From JAAZFE01 sp034005635 (GTDB lineage Bacteria; Verrucomicrobiota; Kiritimatiellia; CAIQIC01; Lenti-01), in NCBI GenBank assembly GCA_034005635.1, contig JAVEUJ010000097.1, positions 1-9,469 of the forward strand: a DNA stretch of 9,469 bases, read 5' to 3'. The translations under genes and the position numbers were made by a program. Positions 1 to 5,580 of this stretch are shown here, in pieces. The notes below the pieces were generated by a model, which saw only the letters and a list, made by a program, of their open reading frames with translations, ran no database searches and had not been told where the DNA came from. Position 1 is the first letter of the stretch, and each line of letters begins with the position of its first letter.

Positions 1-56
1 AGAATTCAGGATCCAGAATGAATCCGACCACATTCTGACTGAGTCCTGACTCCTGA
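1..56 (-). repeat. Imperfect inverted repeat just after the hydroxylase stop codon
   Basis: CAGAATG (14-20) pairs with CATTCTG (31-37) across a 10-base loop, and TCAGGA (6-11) with TCCTGA (44-49) outside it. Heptamers TCCTGAC and TCCTGAT follow each other at 44-57. On the minus strand this begins a few bases after the TAA at 59-57, where a transcription terminator would sit, but no T-run is seen within the window. It may instead be part of an interspersed repeat family. Confidence 0.5.
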
Positions 57-2378
57 TTATTTTCTGGCAGCAAGCGCTGCCAGAATCTTCTCCGGTGTGA
101 CCGGGATTTCGGTGAACTCGATGCCGATGGCGTCTTGGACGGCGTTCAGTACTGCGGGAGCGACGCCGACGACGGGATGTTCGCCAATCCCGCGGGCGCC
201 GAAGGGGCCGATTTCGCCGGGGTTTTCCACGCAGTCAACGGTTTGCTTGCCGGGGGCGTCCTTGAAGCCGGGAAGGCGATATTTTCCAAACGAAGGGTTC
301 AGTATTTTGCCGTCGGCGTCGAACTTGAGTTCTTCTTGGAGGGTAGCGCCGAGGCCGATCATGACGCCGCCGGTGATTTGTCCGCGGATCATCTGGGGAT
401 TGATGACGGTGCCGACATCGAAGGAGGAGGCGAAGTGGTCGATAAGGATCTTGCCGGTTTTCTTTTCGATGCGGATGGCGCAACCCTGAGCGCCAAAGGT
501 ATATTCGACGCCGAGTCCGCCGCGTCCATCGGCGTCGGGGTTGGAGTAGCGGGGCAGGCGGGCATCGGAGGTGGTGTGGACAACGTCGCCGATGGTGATG
601 CCGGTTTCGGTGATGTAGCCGTGGATCAGTTGCTGGATGGGGATGCCGAGGTCGGGGTCGTGCTTGAGGAAGACGCGCTTGCCGTCGTAATCGAGGTGAT
701 CGACATCAACGAGGAGGGCCTTGGCAGCGGTTTCCTTCATGACGGCGATCGCCTTGTTGGCGGCGCGAATGATGGCGCGTCCGCCCTGAGTCGTGAACAT
801 GGAGCCGATGGTCTGCCATTCCCAGGGGCAGTATTGGGTGTCGATTTCGCGGTAGACACTGATCTTGGCGGGGTCAATCTGGAGGGCTTCACCGGCGATC
901 TGCTGGACGGCCATGCGCAGGCCTTGGCCGACTTCAGCACCGCCCATATTGATGACCACGGAGCCGTCGGGATTCATCTTAAGATAGCAGGACTTGGAGG
1001 AGAAGGGGGCGCCCTTGGGGGACTTCATCAGGGCGGCGAAGCCACGGCCGTAAAAATATTCCTCATCTTCGGCGGGCTTGTCGCCGGTGAAGATGGCGGC
1101 ACGGACCTTTTCCTGGCATTCGACGACGGAGCCGCTGGATTTGTAATAGCGCTCGCCGGCGGCGTTTTCCTTGCCGGGGCCGAGATAATTGATCTCGCGC
1201 AGGGCGAAGGGATCCATACCGAGTTTGCGGGCGAGCATGTCCATGAGGCGCTCGACGGGGAGGTGGCCTTCTTGGTGACCATAGCCGCGGAAGGCGCCGA
1301 CGGGCGGGGTGTTGGTATAGACGCACTTGGATTCCATCAGGGTATGCTGGAATTCATAGGGGCCGGTGCAGTTGTGGGTGGCGGCGTTGCAGACATGCAC
1401 GCCGGTGTCGGAGAATGCTCCGGTGGAATGGAGGATGTCGGCCTGGAGCGCGATCAGGGTGCCGTCCTTCTTGGCACCGATCTTCATGGTGTGGCGGAAG
1501 CCGTGGCCAATGAGGGTGCTGGTGAAATCTTCGCGGCGCGAGGCCACCCACTTGACGGGACGGCCAGGGACGTGGCTGGCGATCCAGGCGACGGTCTGCT
1601 CGACGGTGATGTCCGATTTATAGCCGAAGCAGCCGCCGATTTCGGGGATGCGCACCCGGACCATCGAAGAGGGCTTGTGGTAGGCGTGGGCGAGGTCGTC
1701 GCGGATGATGAAGGGGCAGATGGAGGACGACCAGGCGTCGATGGTGCCGTCTTCATTGAAGCGTACGATGGCTCCGTGGGGCTCGATCGCAGCGCAGGAG
1801 CCGTGGGGATAAACAAATTCGCCTTCGACAATCACGTCGGCCTCGGCAAACCCTTTTTCAACGTCGCCCTTTTTGAGGCGGTAGGAGTTGGCTATGTTGG
1901 TGCCGGGGGTGCAGCCCAGACCGGGCAGATGCCAGTACTTTTCGGCATCGGGGTGGATCAGGACGGCGTCGGGGGCGAGGGCCTGGCGGGCATCGGTATA
2001 GACGGGCAGGGGCTTGTACTCGACCTTGATCTGGTCGAGAGCGGCAGTAGCTTGGCGCTTGGTCTGGGCGATGACGGCGGCGACATGGTCGCCAATGTGG
2101 CGCACGCGGCTAACGGCCATGGGGGAGATGTCACTGATGTTGTCGCCGTAGAGGGTCTGGCAGTCCTTGCCGGTGACGACCTTGACGACGCCGGGCATGG
2201 CCTCGGCGGCAGACGTGTCGATCGAGATGATGTCGGCGTGGGCATACTGCGGGTGGAGGATCGCGGCATGCAGCAGGCCGGGCAGGCGAATGTCGTCAAG
2301 GTATTGGGCTTTGCCGACGGCCTTGGAAATGGCGTCGGGACGGGTGAGGGGTTGACCGATGTACTTGAATTTGGCCAT
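57..2378 (-). CDS. Xanthine dehydrogenase family protein, molybdopterin-binding (large) subunit
   Basis: This 773-residue protein is the molybdopterin-binding subunit of a molybdenum hydroxylase (xanthine dehydrogenase / CoxL / 4-hydroxybenzoyl-CoA reductase superfamily), which hydroxylates aromatic or aldehyde substrates with water in the cytoplasm. The N-terminal a/b-hammerhead domain is at about residues 15-125 and the two Moco-binding domains at about 140-390 and 400-750. Visible signatures are GGCFG (248-252), GAFRGYGHQ (361-369, with the Arg seen in substrate pockets of the family), EVGQG (482-486), FDVGTVINP (653-661) and GIGE (730-733), whose Glu733 matches the catalytic glutamate. 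The start at 2378 is chosen because GGAG lies 7 bases upstream; the reading frame stays open to 2576 but without a similar site. Length is normal for a stand-alone large subunit. The 2Fe-2S and FAD subunits are absent here and may lie beyond the left edge. The substrate cannot be told from sequence alone. Confidence 0.93.
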   Translation of the reverse strand: MAKFKYIGQPLTRPDAISKAVGKAQYLDDIRLPGLLHAAILHPQYAHADIISIDTSAAEAMPGVVKVVTGKDCQTLYGDNISDISPMAVSRVRHIGDHVAAVIAQTKRQATAALDQIKVEYKPLPVYTDARQALAPDAVLIHPDAEKYWHLPGLGCTPGTNIANSYRLKKGDVEKGFAEADVIVEGEFVYPHGSCAAIEPHGAIVRFNEDGTIDAWSSSICPFIIRDDLAHAYHKPSSMVRVRIPEIGGCFGYKSDITVEQTVAWIASHVPGRPVKWVASRREDFTSTLIGHGFRHTMKIGAKKDGTLIALQADILHSTGAFSDTGVHVCNAATHNCTGPYEFQHTLMESKCVYTNTPPVGAFRGYGHQEGHLPVERLMDMLARKLGMDPFALREINYLGPGKENAAGERYYKSSGSVVECQEKVRAAIFTGDKPAEDEEYFYGRGFAALMKSPKGAPFSSKSCYLKMNPDGSVVINMGGAEVGQGLRMAVQQIAGEALQIDPAKISVYREIDTQYCPWEWQTIGSMFTTQGGRAIIRAANKAIAVMKETAAKALLVDVDHLDYDGKRVFLKHDPDLGIPIQQLIHGYITETGITIGDVVHTTSDARLPRYSNPDADGRGGLGVEYTFGAQGCAIRIEKKTGKILIDHFASSFDVGTVINPQMIRGQITGGVMIGLGATLQEELKFDADGKILNPSFGKYRLPGFKDAPGKQTVDCVENPGEIGPFGARGIGEHPVVGVAPAVLNAVQDAIGIEFTEIPVTPEKILAALAARK

Positions 2379-2385
2379 GAGCGGA

Positions 2386-2389
2386 CTCC
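2386..2389 (-). promoter_or_regulatory. Ribosome binding site deciding the molybdenum hydroxylase start
   Basis: On the minus strand GGAG stands 7 bases before the ATG at 2378. It supports this start over upstream in-frame ATGs, which would add 66 residues of non-family sequence. Confidence 0.7.
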
Positions 2390-2540
2390 GTCGGGTTGTA
2401 GAATGTCGAGCGTTGATTAACGTATCATGGGGAGAGGGGGAGAGCAACCGCCAAGAGAAGGCAATGTGTTTTTGGGAATTCTTATCCACCATCGAAGGTG
2501 CATTACAAAAATCTTCACGGTTCCGTCCGGTGCCTATTTT

Positions 2541-2629
2541 GTAGGGGCGCAGCTTGCTGCGACCGAGCTGTTTCAAAAAAGACAGTTCCCTTGCCCCGGA
2601 GTTTACGAACCGGGATCGAGCAAGCTCGA
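2541..2629. repeat. Pair of REP-like hairpins in inverted arrangement
   Basis: The first element starts GTAGGGG and contains CGCAGC-TT-GCTGCG (2548-2561). The second contains TCGAGC-AA-GCTCGA (2616-2629) followed by CTCC. The general form GTAGG...AGCTTGCT...and its reverse complement AGCAAGCT...CTCC resembles REP/BIME elements described in Pseudomonas and similar short repeats in other phyla. The two cores share AGCTTGCT when one is read in reverse, so they look like head-to-head copies. No transposase gene is near. Confidence 0.55.
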
Positions 2630-2696
2630 CTCCACCATTTCAAACCCGCATCCTGCCCTAATTTTGTCGTGCGCCCACCGTCACAGTCGATTAGGA

Positions 2697-2726
2697 TTGA
2701 ACCGGGAGCGGGGATAAGAGCATAAT
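2697..2726 (+). promoter_or_regulatory. Probable sigma-70-type promoter for the zinc ribbon-YdcF unit
   Basis: TTGAAC (2697-2702) and CATAAT (2721-2726) are separated by 18 bases. Transcription would begin near 2733. That coincides with an upstream in-frame ATG (2733), so the message would carry a 39-base leader if translation starts at 2772, or be leaderless if it starts at 2733. Confidence 0.5.
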
Positions 2727-2771
2727 AGAGACATGAAACCGTGGAGAGTTTTGCGAAAGGATGTGCTGGGG

Positions 2772-2945
2772 ATGAAGTTTGCTTGTCCGGATTGCGGACA
2801 GCATATTGATGCCCCACGGGACCTGTTCGGCGAGATGGTGGAGTGCCCCATTTGCGGTAAATTTTTGCAGGTGCCGGACTTGAAGAATGCGCCCGGTGAT
2901 ATGCCTCTGCGACGCTTGCCTCCCCAACCGCCTAAGTTGTCATGA
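2772..2945 (+). CDS. Small double-CxxC zinc-ribbon protein
   Basis: A 57-residue protein with two CPxCG-type knuckles, CPDCG (residues 5-9) and CPICG (25-29), which together should bind one zinc ion as a zinc ribbon. The tail after residue 36 is proline-rich (RLPPQPPKLS) and probably disordered. Such ribbons are often found as the N-terminus of larger proteins in PVC bacteria; here the ribbon stands alone. I chose ATG 2772 because the family pattern begins MKFxCPxCG and AAAGGA (2756-2761) lies 10 bases upstream. ATG 2733 in the same frame would add 13 residues and sits at the predicted transcription start. The stop overlaps the next start as ATGA, so the two proteins are probably made together. 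The function is unknown; a role in nucleic-acid or protein contact is only a guess. Confidence 0.75.
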   Translation: MKFACPDCGQHIDAPRDLFGEMVECPICGKFLQVPDLKNAPGDMPLRRLPPQPPKLS

Positions 2946-3550
2946 AAGGGCCCCAGAAACGCGGCAAGGGCTGCGGACTTCTGCTGCTGGGCTTATTGGG
3001 GTTGGCGGGCGGGCTGTTTTTCGAGGGATATCCATTTCTGGCGCGGCAGGCTCCCGTGGTATCAGATACCTTGGTGATTGAGGGCTGGTTGGACGATGCT
3101 TTGCTGGAGCAGGCGGCAAGCTGGGCGGCCTCTAATGGGGTGAAGCGAATATATTTGACGGGTGGCCCCATTGAAACCGGCGGCTATCTGGTCGAGTGGA
3201 AGACATTGCCGGATATGACCAAGGCGCGGATGGAGGCTTTGGGGTTGGGGCAGCAATTTAGCTTGCAGGCGGTGCCGGCCGGAAAAGTGCGCCGCGGCCG
3301 TACCCAAGCCGCGGCGCAGGCGCTGAAGGTGGAACTCAACCTGGAGCGGGGCGCATTCAATCTGGCGAGTGAGGGGCCCCACACGCGCCGAAGCTGGCGG
3401 ACCTTCCAAAAAGAATTTGGCGATGGAGTCGCAGTGGGGAGCGTGGCCCTGACGCCGACGGACTTTAATCGAAGCGATTGGTGGAGTTGCTCGGAAGGTG
3501 TGCGGAGCATGATTGGCGAAGCTATCGCCTATGTGGTGGAGCTGTTTTGA
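2942..3550 (+). CDS. YdcF/ElyC/SanA-like (DUF218-type) membrane-anchored protein
   Basis: A 202-residue protein with a basic start, one hydrophobic segment at about residues 11-27, and a Rossmann-like domain facing the outside of the membrane. The domain begins SDTLVIEGWL (41-50), followed by IYLTGG (70-75), VRRGRTQAAAQAL (117-129), NLASEGPHTRRS (140-151) and DWWSCSEGVR (179-188). These fit the DUF218 superfamily of SanA, ElyC and YdcF, linked in Escherichia coli to envelope integrity and lipid-carrier use, though its biochemistry is poorly defined. Conserved charged residues (Glu47, Arg118/120, Glu144, His147, Arg149) are candidates for the active site. The start overlaps the zinc-ribbon stop (ATGA) and has no Shine-Dalgarno of its own, so translation is probably coupled. 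The stop codon lies between two near-identical decamers (3539-3548 and 3549-3558). Confidence 0.75.
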   Translation: MKGPQKRGKGCGLLLLGLLGLAGGLFFEGYPFLARQAPVVSDTLVIEGWLDDALLEQAASWAASNGVKRIYLTGGPIETGGYLVEWKTLPDMTKARMEALGLGQQFSLQAVPAGKVRRGRTQAAAQALKVELNLERGAFNLASEGPHTRRSWRTFQKEFGDGVAVGSVALTPTDFNRSDWWSCSEGVRSMIGEAIAYVVELF

Positions 3551-3637
3551 GCTGTTTCTGTATGCACCTTAATCAGATTTTAACTCGACAGGGTATGGGA
3601 TGATATGGCTGTATTCGCCCTCTTTGTGACATAAAGC

Positions 3638-3961
3638 ATGCAAACACGCGAAGCCATCATAGCCAATTCTCAGGGCATCCACTGTCGCCCCTCGTCCTTG
3701 ATCGTCAAGGAATTCCTAGGGTATACCGGTAATATACGGATTACCAACGGCAACGGGTCGTGCGATGTGAGCTCCGTGATGCAACTGCTGTCACTGGAGC
3801 TGCATCAGGGCTGCAAAATCAAAATCGCGGTCGAAGGGGATGACGAAGCAAAGGTGGCGGATCGGCTCGTTGAGCTGTTCGAGACACACTTTGATTTTCC
3901 GCCTCAGGAAGACCCACCCATCGCGGGACGCAAGTCCGACAAAGCCGCTTCCGACAGTTAG
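3638..3961 (+). CDS. HPr-family phosphocarrier protein with C-terminal extension
   Basis: A 107-residue HPr-like protein. HPr accepts phosphate from PEP via enzyme I on a histidine and passes it to EII sugar permeases or regulators in the cytoplasm. The active-site block GIHCRPSS places His15 and Arg17 exactly where HPr has them. Ser46 falls in VSSVMQLLSLEL, the position phosphorylated by HPr kinase in Gram-positive and many other bacteria, so regulatory phosphorylation is possible. The core ends near residue 87; about 20 extra residues (PPQEDPPIAGRKSDKAASDS) form a charged, probably disordered tail not found in typical 85-90-residue HPr. No enzyme I, HPr kinase or EII gene is in the window. 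The 87-base gap to the upstream gene shows no clear promoter, and no Shine-Dalgarno precedes the ATG. Confidence 0.88.
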   Translation: MQTREAIIANSQGIHCRPSSLIVKEFLGYTGNIRITNGNGSCDVSSVMQLLSLELHQGCKIKIAVEGDDEAKVADRLVELFETHFDFPPQEDPPIAGRKSDKAASDS

Positions 3962-3999
3962 CCTAGCTATTCAGCCCTATAAAGCCCCCTCTGGTCACC

Positions 4000-4029
4000 G
4001 CTGAGTACGCGGTTATTGTAATAACCGCG
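4000..4029. repeat. Long palindrome, copy 1 of a repeated 30-base unit
   Basis: The unit is GCTGAG, then TA, then CGCGGTTATT (4008-4017), GT, and AATAACCGCG (4020-4029): ten-base perfect arms around a two-base centre. It sits between two convergent genes. As RNA it could fold with an 8-pair stem and 6-base loop on either strand and might act as a two-way terminator, but no T-run follows. It is preceded by GTCACC (3994-3999). Confidence 0.75.
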
Positions 4030-4122
4030 CAGCTGATGGCCGGCCGGGATGAGCCACAACCATATTGCTTATCATTTCAGCATCAATGCGTTATACCGCC
4101 ATCGTCCTTCAGTCACGTTACT

Positions 4123-4152
4123 GCTGAATACGCGGTTATTATAATAACCGCG
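4123..4152. repeat. Long palindrome, copy 2 of the repeated 30-base unit
   Basis: This copy differs from copy 1 at only two bases across 30. With one extra base on the right it is a perfect 24-base palindrome (4130-4153) with arms ACGCGGTTATTA and TAATAACCGCGT. A second small hairpin, CGTGA-TTG-TCACG (4151-4163), overlaps its right end. GTCACG occurs before it (4112-4117) and after it (4158-4163), and the trailing copy runs into GCTGAG as in the lead-in to copy 1. The 93 bases between copies show no gene. Confidence 0.75.
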
Positions 4153-4204
4153 TGATTGTCACGCTGAGATGGACTGGGGTAAAGGGCAGAGACCGGGAGA
4201 TTAC

Positions 4205-5353
4205 TCACGCCTTTCGCAGAGCGCGTTTGGCGGCCTTCTCGAAGGGAAATGTATATTTTTTCAGTCCCAGCTCGTCGCGCATAGCGAGCATTTCCTGCTG
4301 AGTTTGGCGATTGACAGGGACTCCCTTTTTTTCACGTTCGCGCCAGGTGAGATATTCTTTTTCGCCCGCGGTGTAGATCCGCTTTTGGCCGGGAGCCTTT
4401 TTCGAGGCGCGGAGTTGGCGCAGGATGGTCCCGGCAATCTTCTGGAATAGGGCCAGGGGCGTGAAATGCTCGATATCGATGGCGATGAAGAAATGTCCAA
4501 GCGGATAGGGAATTTTCTTCCCCTTATTATCGATGCCGCTGAGCAGGTGCAGGAAGGCGCCCTGCTGGAGGGCGGCGGAAAGGATTTCGACGGCCGTGGC
4601 ATAGCCGTAGCCCTTATAGCCGGCAAAGTCTTCACCGGCGCCGCCCAGCGGCAGCAGGGCGGCTGACCCCGCGATGAGATCGGCCAACACCGCGTGCGGA
4701 TCGGTCTTGGAGGTTCCGTCGTGAGCCACGACCCACCCCTTGGGTAGGGTCTTGTTCAGTTTGGCATAGAGTTCGACCTTGCCGCGCTGGACGATCGACG
4801 TGGCGCAGTCGAGCAGGAACGGAAACTTCTCATCGGTGGGCATGGCGAAGGTCAGCGGATTGGTGCCGAGCATGTTCTCGACGCCGAAGGTGGGGGCGAT
4901 GGAGGGCCGGGCATTGGTGCCACAGATGCCGATCATGCCGGCCTGAACCGCCATGAGCGGATAATAACCGGCGATGCCGAAGTGCGTGGAGTTGCGCACC
5001 GCCACCATGCCGAGACCGTGTTTTTTGGCTTTCTGAATGGCGAGGGTCATGGCCTTGTGGGCGGCGACGTGGCCCATTCCGTTGCCGCCATCGAGGACGG
5101 CAGTGGCGCCACGGCTGCGCAGCGTGCGGATGGGGGCGACAGGCAATTGGAGGCCCGCCCGGATGCGGTCGTAATAGATGGGTTTGAGCCGGGAGATGCC
5201 GTGGGAGTCAAATCCGAGCTGGTCGGCCTTGAGCAGGACGGTGGCGCAGATGGCGGCATCGGTTTTGGTGACGCCCAGTCCGCTGAAGACGTCGCGCATG
5301 AAGCGCTCCATGAGGTTAAACGGGATCCAAGCTGCACCTTTTTCGATATCCAT
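4205..5353 (-). CDS. Ldh family (malate/L-lactate dehydrogenase type) oxidoreductase
   Basis: A 382-residue NAD(P)H-dependent 2-hydroxyacid oxidoreductase of the Ldh_2 family, which is unrelated to classical LDH/MDH and includes malate, L-lactate, sulfolactate, ureidoglycolate (AllD) and diketogulonate enzymes. Family landmarks are DSHG (49-52), NSTHFGIAGYY (121-131, with the conserved catalytic-site His124), MLGTNPLTFAMPT (161-173), LDCATS (181-186) with GKVELYAK (191-198), and LLPLGG (233-238) leading to YKGYGYA (246-252). Most relatives have HKGYG; here the first residue is Tyr. The last 60 residues are rich in Lys and Arg and longer than strictly needed. The start at 5353 is supported by AGGGAG eight bases upstream. 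The substrate is not determinable; a purine link through ureidoglycolate is only a possibility. Confidence 0.9.
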   Translation of the reverse strand: MDIEKGAAWIPFNLMERFMRDVFSGLGVTKTDAAICATVLLKADQLGFDSHGISRLKPIYYDRIRAGLQLPVAPIRTLRSRGATAVLDGGNGMGHVAAHKAMTLAIQKAKKHGLGMVAVRNSTHFGIAGYYPLMAVQAGMIGICGTNARPSIAPTFGVENMLGTNPLTFAMPTDEKFPFLLDCATSIVQRGKVELYAKLNKTLPKGWVVAHDGTSKTDPHAVLADLIAGSAALLPLGGAGEDFAGYKGYGYATAVEILSAALQQGAFLHLLSGIDNKGKKIPYPLGHFFIAIDIEHFTPLALFQKIAGTILRQLRASKKAPGQKRIYTAGEKEYLTWREREKKGVPVNRQTQQEMLAMRDELGLKKYTFPFEKAAKRALRKA

Positions 5354-5361
5354 ATTCACCA

Positions 5362-5367
5362 CTCCCT
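5362..5367 (-). promoter_or_regulatory. Ribosome binding site deciding the Ldh start
   Basis: AGGGAG on the minus strand, 8 bases before the ATG at 5353. It argues against the in-frame ATG at 5386, which would add 11 residues. Confidence 0.75.
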
Positions 5368-5376
5368 GTTGCGGGC

Positions 5377-5406
5377 ATTCTGCCACCGGGCGATTGGGCA
5401 GGTCAA
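5377..5406 (-). promoter_or_regulatory. Possible promoter for the Ldh gene
   Basis: On the minus strand TTGACC (5401-5406) and CAGAAT (5377-5382) are 18 bases apart. The -35 box is good and the -10 box mediocre. Transcription would start around 5370, just ahead of the ribosome site, giving a very short leader. Confidence 0.35.
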
Positions 5407-5430
5407 TGTCGTTGGTCGAAACGAATCCAT

Positions 5431-5576
5431 ATTAAACCTATTAAACCACAGAGGGCCACAGCGCGGCATAGCTGCAACCAAAGAAGAACAGCCAACCACG
5501 GATTACACGGATTGCACAGATGGGAGAAGGGGGAGGAAGAAGAAAATGAATCTGAACTCAAGAACTCATGAACAGA
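5431..5576. repeat. Cluster of word-like short tandem repeats
   Basis: Three runs follow each other between the Ldh and cbpA genes. ATTAAACC occurs twice (5431-5438, 5440-5447), followed by CCACAGAGG/GCCACAGCG. A nonamer run CACGGATTA, CACGGATTG, CACAGATGG spans 5497-5523. An octamer run TGAACTCA, AGAACTCA, TGAACAGA spans 5553-5576. The CACGGATTA type recurs in intergenic DNA of many PVC genomes and is a frequent source of spurious TTDYTD peptides. No gene or clear terminator is seen. Confidence 0.65.
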
Positions 5577-5580
5577 TTAA

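Larger units (their letters stand above)
2379..2771. other. Divergent intergenic region with REP-like hairpins
   Basis: This 393-base spacer separates the minus-strand hydroxylase from the plus-strand zinc-ribbon gene. The part nearest the hydroxylase must hold that gene's promoter, but I find no convincing -35/-10 pair. The middle carries two REP-like hairpins and the right end a good plus-strand promoter. Short open frames here lack ribosome sites and recognisable content, so I see no extra gene. Confidence 0.6.

Noticed and set aside
135..2420. A 761-residue open frame on the plus strand antisense to the molybdenum hydroxylase
   Set aside because: It lies almost wholly opposite a well-supported gene, its product is a low-complexity Gly/Val/Asp/Ala string without motifs, and no ribosome site precedes it. 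Such frames are expected opposite GC-biased genes.
2379..2576. A 66-residue N-terminal extension of the hydroxylase
   Set aside because: The added sequence does not resemble the family and the GGAG site fits the internal ATG at 2378.
4000..4153. Terminal inverted repeats of an insertion sequence
   Set aside because: Each copy is itself a palindrome rather than one arm of a pair, and the 93 bases between them encode nothing.
4169..4450. A 93-residue plus-strand frame at the Ldh 3' end
   Set aside because: It is antisense to the conserved Ldh gene, with no ribosome site or family signature.
5431..5576. A CRISPR array
   Set aside because: Units are 8-9 bases, contiguous and without unique spacers; no cas genes are present.
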